From Eximiradius proteiniborus (GTDB taxonomy: Bacteria; Bacteroidota; Ignavibacteria; Kapaibacteriales; UBA2268): a stretch of DNA of 37,387 nucleotides. The notes under the pieces were generated by a model. That model was not told the origin of the DNA and ran no database searches. It saw only the letters and a program-made list of their open reading frames with translations. The position numbers were made by a program, and so were the translations under genes. How positions within the stretch are numbered: position 1 is the stretch's first letter; each line of letters opens with the position of its first letter. Positions 31,950 through 37,387 of the stretch are shown one piece after another. Location of the stretch: contig CALGXJ010000005.1 in NCBI GenBank assembly GCA_937936035.1, positions 1 to 37,387 of the forward strand. The letters are read 5' to 3'.

Positions 31950-32357
31950 CTATTTTACTCCAACGCTGTTTAAATAATCACCGAATTGCTTGTCTGACGA
32001 AAGAATATGGTTATTTAACCATGAGCGTAGGAAGTTGAGTGTATGAACGCTAATTGTAGTCTGACCGTTCTTATATTTCTCGTAGAGATCTTGTGCCTGA
32101 CGTGTAAGGTCAGAATGCTCAACCTTGTGAAATTCTGCTTTTGGATAATTATACTGCCCCATTAATTTTTCTTCGTGAGAGAAATGTTCGACAGTGTAAT
32201 TGAGCAGATCGTTGAAAACGACGTTTAGCACATCATTGCCTTTGCCTTCGCTCATTGCATCGAAGAGTGTGTTTACGATATCGATAAGCTTCTGGTGTTG
32301 AGCGTCGATCGAATCGACATTAACTTTGAGGCTGTCGTTCCAATTAATAAATGCCAT
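31950..32357 (-). CDS. Bacteriohemerythrin
   Basis: This non-haem di-iron protein binds O2 reversibly in a four-helix bundle, used for oxygen storage, delivery or sensing. From the ATG at 32357 (AAGGGGA upstream) it has 135 aa; the track's longer start is rejected. All seven ligands are visible: His21 (AQHQKL), His58 and Glu62 (HFSHEEK), His77 and His81 (FHKVEHSDL), His117 and Asp122 (NNHILSSDKQF). It begins MAFINWNDSLKVNVDSID, as the family does. It stands alone, with no attached sensor or methyl-accepting domain, so a carrier or storage role is likelier than signalling. Confidence 0.95.
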   Translation of the reverse strand: MAFINWNDSLKVNVDSIDAQHQKLIDIVNTLFDAMSEGKGNDVLNVVFNDLLNYTVEHFSHEEKLMGQYNYPKAEFHKVEHSDLTRQAQDLYEKYKNGQTTISVHTLNFLRSWLNNHILSSDKQFGDYLNSVGVK

Positions 32358-32585
32358 TTTTTCCCCTTTTTGAAAATTTGACATTGAAAATATAATAGTT
32401 TTATAGTGAATTAAAAAACATAAAACGATTAAAAAATATTAATGCATTTTGTAGGTATATAAAGGAAAAAATCAAAATCCGCACTGTGAATATGTTTGCA
32501 AAAACTAAAACTAAATAATTTTTGGCAATCGCTTTCTGGAAATTCAAAAATTATTAAAATCGATTGATAAACTCATTTTATTATG

Positions 32586-32617
32586 TTTGTTAATAAATAT
32601 ATTACTTTGTATATTTG
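32586..32617 (+). promoter_or_regulatory. Promoter of the P5C dehydrogenase gene
   Basis: TTTG (32586-32589) and TATATTTG (32610-32617) are 20 nt apart, a full match to the Bacteroidota promoter pattern, 49 nt ahead of the ATG at 32667. The rest of the spacer back to 32358 is AT-rich and shows nothing else. Confidence 0.75.
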
Positions 32618-32666
32618 TAGATTAGCTTTATAATTTCTTTTTTTTATGAATATTTATGGAGTTTCT

Positions 32667-34214
32667 ATGGTAATCAAGCCTTTTGCAAATCAAGTTCCAT
32701 TCGATTTCACGTTGGAAGAAAACGTACGCAAGCAAAAAGAAGCAATTGAATATGTTCGTAAACAATTAGGCAAAGAATATCCAAATATTGTTGGTGGAAA
32801 AGAAGTATTCACCGAGCGCAAAACAAAATCAATTAATCCTGCAAATCACGAGGAGCTGATCGGAACATTTCAGAAAGCCGGACAAAAAGAGGCCGAAGAC
32901 GCAATGCAGGCAGCTCTGAAAGCATTCGAAACCTGGAAATATACATCACCGGAAGAAAGAGCGGCATATTTATTCAAAGCAGCCGAAGTGGTGCGTCAGC
33001 GCCGTTTTGAAATCAATGCGTGGATGATTTTGGAAGCTGGCAAAAACTTTGCCGAAGCCGATGCCGACACCTGCGAGGCAATCGATTTTCTTGAACTCTA
33101 CGGACGCGAAGCTCTTCGCTATGGGCAAGACCAGCCACTAACACCTTATCCCGGCGAAATGAATAAATACTTCTACATCCCGCTTGGAGTTGGTATTTGC
33201 ATTCCACCTTGGAACTTCCCATTTGCAATAATGGTTGGAATTACATCCGCTGCGATTGTAACAGGTAACACAGCGATATTGAAGCCGTCGAGCGAAACAC
33301 CGATGATGGCTTGGCTATTCCAGGATATTATGCACAAAGTTGGTTTGCCTGCCGGTGTGCTTAATTATTTTGTTGCATCTGGTGCAGAAGCCGGCGATTA
33401 TCTTGTGGATCATCCAAAAACACGCTTTATCTCGTTTACGGGTTCGATGGAAGTTGGTTTGCGTATTATTGAACGTTCAGCAAAGACTAACCCGGGTCAA
33501 ATCTGGATAAAACGCGTTGTTGCGGAAATGGGCGGCAAAGACACAATCGTTGTTGATAGCGAAGCGAATGTTGATGATGCAGTTGCTGGAGTTCTTACTT
33601 CTGCATTCGGATTTCAGGGGCAAAAATGTTCGGCTTGCTCGCGTGCAGTTGTAGATGAAAAAGTTTATGATGAATTTGTTCAAAAACTGAAGGCTGGTGT
33701 TGAAAAAATCAAGCAGGGAATGCCTGAAGAAAATTATCAGATGGGACCGGTTATCAGCGCTAGTGCAGAAAAATCAATTCTCAATTATATAGAAATTGGC
33801 AAGAAAGAAGGTAAACTGCTGCACGGCGGCAATAAATTAGACAGACCCGGTTTCTTCATCGAGCCGACAATCATCATTGATGTGGATCCGATGGCTCGTA
33901 TTTCGCAGGAAGAAATCTTCGGTCCGGTGCTTGCAGTAATCAAAGCCCGCGATTTTGATAACGCTTTAGAAATTGCGAACAACACAATTTACGGGCTCAC
34001 TGGTGCAGTTTATTCAATGAACCGCGAAAAACTGAACCGCGCAACCCGTGAATTCCACGTCGGCAATCTCTATCTGAACCGTAAATGTACAGGTGCAATT
34101 GTCGATGTTCACCCATTTGGCGGATTTAATATGAGCGGAACCGATTCGAAAGCTGGTAGCCGCGACTACTTAGCTTTGTTCTTGCAAGGAAAATCAGTAG
34201 CCGAAAAAATATAA
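32667..34214 (+). CDS. pruA: L-glutamate gamma-semialdehyde (1-pyrroline-5-carboxylate) dehydrogenase
   Basis: It oxidises glutamate semialdehyde/P5C to glutamate with NAD+, the second step of proline degradation. With the ATG at 32667 (GGAG 5 nt upstream) it is 515 aa, the usual length of RocA-type monofunctional enzymes; the track's ATG at 32646 adds 7 residues and has no Shine-Dalgarno. Motifs are IPLGVGICIPPWNFPFAI (171-188), KPSSETP (206-212), FTGSMEVGLRI, EMGGKD with Glu287, FGFQGQKCSACSR with the nucleophile Cys321 and HPFGGFNMSGTDSKAGS near the end. No proline dehydrogenase (putA/fadM-like) is beside it. It could also act on the six-carbon Lat product, but that is speculative. Confidence 0.95.
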   Translation: MVIKPFANQVPFDFTLEENVRKQKEAIEYVRKQLGKEYPNIVGGKEVFTERKTKSINPANHEELIGTFQKAGQKEAEDAMQAALKAFETWKYTSPEERAAYLFKAAEVVRQRRFEINAWMILEAGKNFAEADADTCEAIDFLELYGREALRYGQDQPLTPYPGEMNKYFYIPLGVGICIPPWNFPFAIMVGITSAAIVTGNTAILKPSSETPMMAWLFQDIMHKVGLPAGVLNYFVASGAEAGDYLVDHPKTRFISFTGSMEVGLRIIERSAKTNPGQIWIKRVVAEMGGKDTIVVDSEANVDDAVAGVLTSAFGFQGQKCSACSRAVVDEKVYDEFVQKLKAGVEKIKQGMPEENYQMGPVISASAEKSILNYIEIGKKEGKLLHGGNKLDRPGFFIEPTIIIDVDPMARISQEEIFGPVLAVIKARDFDNALEIANNTIYGLTGAVYSMNREKLNRATREFHVGNLYLNRKCTGAIVDVHPFGGFNMSGTDSKAGSRDYLALFLQGKSVAEKI

Positions 34215-34239
34215 AAACATTCTGCACTTTAGATAATTT

Positions 34240-34267
34240 GGCGGGCTGCGGTTGCCCGCCTTTTTTA
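34240..34267 (+). terminator. Rho-independent terminator after pruA
   Basis: A 7-bp GC-rich stem ggcgggc / gcccgcc with a 7-nt loop is followed by six Ts, 26 nt past the stop codon. Confidence 0.92.
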
Positions 34268-34394
34268 TTTGAGCAGGTTCATTTGATATTTGATATTGTA
34301 GAAAGATAGAAAATGGTTTCGGACAAATGGAAAGAATAATTGTGAATATTGATTTGCCGTTGTTTCTTTATTTTCTTTATTCCAAAATTTTAGA

Positions 34395-34402
34395 TATTTT
34401 TG
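34395..34402 (+). promoter_or_regulatory. Bacteroidota-type -7 box for the HIT-rsmA operon
   Basis: TATTTTTG matches TAnnTTTG, 19 nt before the HIT-protein ATG. That implies a very short leader. No TTG is seen at the ideal distance. Confidence 0.45.
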
Positions 34403-34421
34403 CACTAAAAAGGTTCAAACT

Positions 34422-34925
34422 ATGGAAACTCTTTGGTCACCCTGGCGAAGCAAATATATAGGCACATTCAAAGACGAACAGGAAAAAAGCCGGGAAGAGT
34501 GTTTTCTGTGTGTTGCAGCAAGCGGCAAAAAGCCGGATAATGAAACTTATGTAGTTGCTCGTCGGAAGCATTGTTTTGCTGTTTTGAATTTATATCCATA
34601 CAACAACGGGCACACTCTTATTGCACCATACCGGCATATAGGGGATTTGACTGAGCTAAAGCAAGAGGAATTGAGCGAAATGTGTGTATTGATGCAGGAG
34701 TGTGTTGCTGCTTTGAAGGAAATATACGCTCCGCACGGATTTAATTTAGGTGCAAATCTTGGCAGAACTTCCGGAGCCGGATTGCCCGACCACCTGCATT
34801 TTCACGTTGTGCCCCGGTGGTCTGGCGATACGAGCTTTATTTCCACAATTTCCGATACAAAAGTTGTGTCTATCGGCATCGAAGAGACTTACAACGATTT
34901 GAGCAAAATTCTCAGTTCGAAATGA
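34422..34925 (+). CDS. HIT-domain protein (AP4A phosphorylase/hydrolase-like)
   Basis: This nucleotide hydrolase or phosphorylase of the histidine-triad superfamily has 167 aa. The triad motif DHLHFHVVPRW gives His124, His126 and His128, the middle His being the usual nucleophile. The opening METLWSPWRSKYI and the CFLC pair (Cys27, Cys30) are typical of the Ap4A-phosphorylase-like branch (zinc site). VLNLYPYNNGHTLIAPYRHIGDL is the conserved substrate strand. It overlaps rsmA by 4 nt (ATGA), indicating coupled translation. The substrate is inferred from the family, probably diadenosine tetraphosphate or nucleoside phosphoramidates. Confidence 0.92.
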   Translation: METLWSPWRSKYIGTFKDEQEKSREECFLCVAASGKKPDNETYVVARRKHCFAVLNLYPYNNGHTLIAPYRHIGDLTELKQEELSEMCVLMQECVAALKEIYAPHGFNLGANLGRTSGAGLPDHLHFHVVPRWSGDTSFISTISDTKVVSIGIEETYNDLSKILSSK

Positions 34926-35740
34926 AAGATCTTGCACCACGAAAATCACTTGGTCAGAACTTTCTGAAAAACAAGAGCGTAGCATCGCGGATTGTTGCTT
35001 TGCTTGGGGATATTTCGGGCAAGCCTGTTCTGGAAATTGGACCGGGAATGGGTGTGCTGACGGAATTTCTGCTCGGGCAAAAGCCATTGCTTACTCTTGT
35101 TGAATTGGATGCGAGGGCAATCGAATACTTACACGAAAAATTCAGCAATAATTTGAAAATTATCCATTCAGATATATTAGATTTCGATATTAAGCGGCAT
35201 TTCGAGAAATACAACGAAAAGTTATTGATAATTGGGAATATACCTTATAATATTTCGACAGAAATTTTCTTTTTGTTGTTTGAAAATGCCGAGTATATCT
35301 CGAAAGCTGTACTGACAGTACAAAAAGAAGTTGCAGTGCGAGTGTGCAGTGGGCACGGTAGCCGTCAGTATGGGATAACATCGGTTGCAGCCAATTTAGT
35401 CTGCGCTCCAAAAATTGCTTTTGATATTGCGGCGGGTTCGTTCTTCCCGGCTCCGAAAGTAACTTCATCGGTTCTTGTGCTTGATTTCTACGAAGAACAA
35501 AAATACATAAACGCTTTTGCTGAAATAATGCAGCTTGTGAGAAGTGCTTTTTCGCAACGCCGGAAAATTCTTCGCAACTCGTTGGAAAATTATCTGAAAG
35601 CAAGCAACATTTCTATGAAAGCAATGGAAGACGAACTGAAAGCAAGCAATTTAGAGTATTTATCGAAGCGAGCCGAGCAACTTAGCCTGAACGATTTCAT
35701 CAGATTATTCGAAATTTTGAACAATTTGAAAAACAAATAA
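34922..35740 (+). CDS. rsmA: 16S rRNA (adenine1518-N6/adenine1519-N6)-dimethyltransferase
   Basis: It dimethylates the two adjacent adenines in helix 45 of 16S rRNA late in 30S assembly. From the ATG at 34922 (in the ATGA overlap with the HIT gene) it has 272 aa, normal length; the longer start in the ORF track lies inside the HIT gene. Motifs are RKSLGQNFLKNKSVASRIV at 7-25, LEIGPGMGVLTEFLL (37-51, SAM binding), ELDARAIEYL and NIPYNIST at 106-113 (target adenine pocket). FFPAPKVTSSVLVLDF and AFSQRRKILRNSL follow, the last two typical of the C-terminal part. A lipoprotein gene begins 14 nt later. Confidence 0.96.
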   Translation: MKDLAPRKSLGQNFLKNKSVASRIVALLGDISGKPVLEIGPGMGVLTEFLLGQKPLLTLVELDARAIEYLHEKFSNNLKIIHSDILDFDIKRHFEKYNEKLLIIGNIPYNISTEIFFLLFENAEYISKAVLTVQKEVAVRVCSGHGSRQYGITSVAANLVCAPKIAFDIAAGSFFPAPKVTSSVLVLDFYEEQKYINAFAEIMQLVRSAFSQRRKILRNSLENYLKASNISMKAMEDELKASNLEYLSKRAEQLSLNDFIRLFEILNNLKNK

Positions 35741-35754
35741 ATGGGTTTTCGGAT

Positions 35755-36204
35755 ATGAAAAAAATTACAATAATACTTGTCCTTTTGTTAGCATTTGGTT
35801 GCAAAAGCATATACGAAAGGGCTCCGCAAATGCGTTCTTTTGGTTGCGAACTGCCAACGAAAGATTTTCTGGAAAAAACAACCAGCTTATCGCAACTCGA
35901 AGGCTTTTTCGTTGCCGAGCTGGATACAAACAATAACAATTGCCTGCTTGTTTTGCAGAAAAATCTTACAATCAAAGGTTCTGCAAACGACCGTGAGATT
36001 GTTGCAGACCAGATACGCATCCGCTATGCACAATTGGACAAAACTGTATGGTATTCTACGGGAATATTTAAATCTCACAAAGGAAAAACAAGCTACCTGC
36101 CACCAACAGCAGACGACTCGGCACGCCATAATAGCTCGGTAAATCTGACTTTAGACCGATTGTTTATGCAATGCAACCCCGGAAAGAAATTGGAAAGAAA
36201 GTAA
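35755..36204 (+). CDS. Putative lipoprotein of unknown function
   Basis: I do not recognise this 149-aa protein. It has a basic start and hydrophobic core (MKKITIILVLLLAFGC), and the Cys after LAFG is a plausible but non-ideal lipobox (usually L-A/S-G/A-C). If real, lipidation at Cys16 would tether it to a membrane. The mature part is mixed alpha/beta and includes EGFFVAELDTNNNNCLLVLQKNLTIKGS. It follows rsmA by 14 nt, so it is probably in the HIT-rsmA operon. No function is suggested by context. Confidence 0.75.
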   Translation: MKKITIILVLLLAFGCKSIYERAPQMRSFGCELPTKDFLEKTTSLSQLEGFFVAELDTNNNNCLLVLQKNLTIKGSANDREIVADQIRIRYAQLDKTVWYSTGIFKSHKGKTSYLPPTADDSARHNSSVNLTLDRLFMQCNPGKKLERK

Positions 36205-36257
36205 GATGAATATCATCATTGGATAGTATTGCCGAATGATACATTTGAGGAAATAGA

Positions 36258-36683
36258 ATGGATACAATCAATAATATAGAACTAAGAGATGAGAGTGTCT
36301 ATCCAGACGAAACGGTGCTAAAAGATGCACTGGGGCAATCCTACGAAGCATATATTGATTTGCTCAGTCTTTTGCAAAGAGTACAGTTGAATTATGAATG
36401 GCGATATTACAAAGATGGCAAAGCGTGGTTATGCAAAGCCCAGAAAAAGAGCGAAACAATAGTATGGATGTCTGCCCGGAAAGGCTATATGCAGGCAACT
36501 GTATATTTCCCGCTAAAATCTTTGGATGCTGTGCTGGCTCTTGATGTTTCAGACCATACAAAAGAGAAAATCGTGAATACAAAAAATGTCGGTAAATCCA
36601 AGCCGTGCATATTCGAGATTAGATCAAAGGAAATGCTTGTTGATTTCGAAAAAGTGATGAAATTAAAAATAGCAAGTAAATAG
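36258..36683 (+). CDS. DUF3788-family protein
   Basis: This 141-aa cytoplasmic-looking protein has the DUF3788 layout: an N-terminal ELRDESVYPDETVLKDALG, then the aromatic core YEWRYYKDGKAWLCKAQKKSETIVWMSARKGYMQATVYF, and a C-terminal Lys/Glu helix with NVGKSKPCIFEIRS. No catalytic motif or membrane segment is visible. The biological role of the family is not known. GAGGAAAT precedes the ATG. It lies 53 nt after the putative lipoprotein gene and may share its transcript. A short tandem repeat follows. Confidence 0.8.
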   Translation: MDTINNIELRDESVYPDETVLKDALGQSYEAYIDLLSLLQRVQLNYEWRYYKDGKAWLCKAQKKSETIVWMSARKGYMQATVYFPLKSLDAVLALDVSDHTKEKIVNTKNVGKSKPCIFEIRSKEMLVDFEKVMKLKIASK

Positions 36684-36706
36684 AATCTGATAAAATATTG
36701 AGCGAT

Positions 36707-36736
36707 ACTACAAGCGTAAAAACTACAAGCGTAAAA
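36707..36736. repeat. Two-copy 15-bp tandem repeat
   Basis: ACTACAAGCGTAAAA occurs twice head to tail (36707-36721 and 36722-36736), in the spacer between the DUF3788 and ArsC-family genes. It may be a replication-slippage product; no hairpin or promoter is associated with it. Two copies are too few to call a satellite. Confidence 0.85.
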
Positions 36737-36879
36737 AAACAGAAAAAAATAAATCATCGAAAAACCGCATAAATACTATCATATCTTGGTTTTGAAAGTG
36801 CCGTAATATCAATTTTATTGAAAAAAACAAAGATAAATTCTTAAATTATTGTTTTAAAAAGATTATTGTTGAGTGAAAA

Positions 36880-37230
36880 ATGGCTACAGTTATTCAAATC
36901 TTCGGCACAAAAAAGTGTAGGGAAACTGCTAAAGCAATCAGGTTTTTCAAGGAACGCGGTGTGAAAATACAGTTTATTGACCTTGCAGAAAAAGGACCAA
37001 GCAAAGGCGAACTAGAAAGCATTGCCCGCAAAATACCGATCGAGGAACTTATCGATAGAGAAGGCAAGCAATACAAGAAACGTCAACTTGAATACAAAGT
37101 GCTTGATATTTGGGAAGAACTGCTTGCCGATCCGCTGCTGTTACGAACCCCGATAACACGCTTCGGACAGGAAGCACAATTTGGAGTTGCCCCGGAAGTG
37201 TGGAAAAAGTGGATTGAGAAAGCGAAGTAA
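36880..37230 (+). CDS. ArsC/Spx-family thioredoxin-fold protein
   Basis: This small thioredoxin-like protein of the arsenate-reductase (ArsC/YffB/Spx) family has 116 aa, the family's normal length. It begins MATVIQIFGTKKCRETAKAIRFFKERGV. Cys13 is the only Cys in the active-site position, so a CxxC pair is absent and it resembles glutathione-type or YffB members. The later motif RTPITRFGQEAQFGVAPEVWKKW corresponds to the conserved 'L-RPI-R' substrate loop of the family. There is no arsenic-resistance neighbourhood, so arsenate reduction should not be assumed. No clear Shine-Dalgarno; the ATG follows gagtgaaaa. Confidence 0.86.
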   Translation: MATVIQIFGTKKCRETAKAIRFFKERGVKIQFIDLAEKGPSKGELESIARKIPIEELIDREGKQYKKRQLEYKVLDIWEELLADPLLLRTPITRFGQEAQFGVAPEVWKKWIEKAK

Positions 37231-37271
37231 ACAAAAAAACTCTGAAATACTGGTAAAATTAAGGAATACCG

Positions 37272-37301
37272 TTGAAAGCACATTGAACTAATTTATCTTT
37301 G
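37272..37301 (+). promoter_or_regulatory. Promoter 1 reading out of the right edge
   Basis: TTG (37272-37274) and TATCTTTG (37294-37301) are separated by 19 nt, fitting TTG-N19/20-TAnnTTTG. It lies after the ArsC-family gene and points at whatever lies beyond the window. Confidence 0.6.
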
Positions 37302-37340
37302 TCAACAACACATTATTATAAACATTGGAAAAAAAAGTTT

Positions 37341-37370
37341 TTGGAAATTAGAAAAAAGTGCTTAATTTTG
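37341..37370 (+). promoter_or_regulatory. Promoter 2 reading out of the right edge
   Basis: TTG (37341-37343) and TAATTTTG (37363-37370) are separated by 19 nt, 69 nt downstream of promoter 1. The -7 box is identical to the tRNA-Pro one. Transcription would start near 37377, so the gene begins at or beyond the window end. Confidence 0.65.
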
Positions 37371-37387
37371 TGTCCCTGCATTTGAGC

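Noticed and set aside
36707-36736. CRISPR array
   Set aside because: Two adjacent 15-bp units with no spacers and no cas genes anywhere in the window.
37120-37230. Arsenic-resistance locus at the ArsC-family gene
   Set aside because: No arsR, arsB or acr3 gene is near and the protein resembles the general YffB/Spx-like branch.

Overview
This 37.4 kb window is ordinary chromosomal DNA from an AT-rich member of the Bacteroidota/FCB group. Two proteins end in type IX secretion (Por/type A) sorting domains. Promoters fit the Bacteroidota pattern TTG-N19/20-TAnnTTTG, and this form lies just upstream of both tRNA genes. The mix of choice-of-anchor-D repeats, an IgGFc-binding-like N-terminus, ETF and a TonB/ExbBD system suggests a Kapabacteria- or Ignavibacteria-like lineage; that placement is inference. 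There are no rRNA genes, CRISPR arrays, recognisable transposases or phage structural genes.

Layout. 1-5.3 kb: a left-truncated T9SS surface protein and a three-module parvulin foldase. 5.3-7.9 kb: a palindromic repeat, an HU protein, pyrB and prmC. 8.0-11.2 kb: an apparent operon of a STAS protein, ExbB-type channel, two ExbD-type proteins and TonB, which energises outer-membrane transport. 11.2-13.0 kb: etfBA on the minus strand. 13.3-15.9 kb: tRNA-Pro, an rRNA pseudouridine synthase, an unknown exported protein and the convergent pair panD plus a GlmU-N-like nucleotidyltransferase. 16.0-22.2 kb: a secreted C10 cysteine peptidase, an odd intergenic island, lysine 6-transaminase, and a minus-strand run of sugar phosphotransferase, LOG-family and DoxX/MauE-like genes. 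22.4-26.2 kb: an orphan TPR histidine kinase, then rlmN with an unknown exported protein. 26.4-27.8 kb: a regulator cassette (Mor-like, XRE, S24 peptidase) behind tandem operator-like repeats. 27.8-37.4 kb: tRNA-Gln, rsgA, dapA, two aldehyde dehydrogenases (SSADH type and P5C dehydrogenase), bacteriohemerythrin, HIT-rsmA-lipoprotein-DUF3788, an ArsC-family protein and two promoters pointing out of the window.

Most genes are housekeeping. The parts least explained by known families are the 17.9-18.1 kb intergenic island (a possible 45-codon ORF on one strand and interleaved, pseudoknot-capable stems), the split XRE/S24 cassette with its tandem dyads, and several long hairpins. I did not find a convincing wholly new multi-gene system. 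The regulator cassette and the island are the best candidates.

Start codons were re-chosen against the ORF track where a Shine-Dalgarno, signal peptide or family length argued for an internal ATG. All functional calls come from reading motifs; no database search was run.
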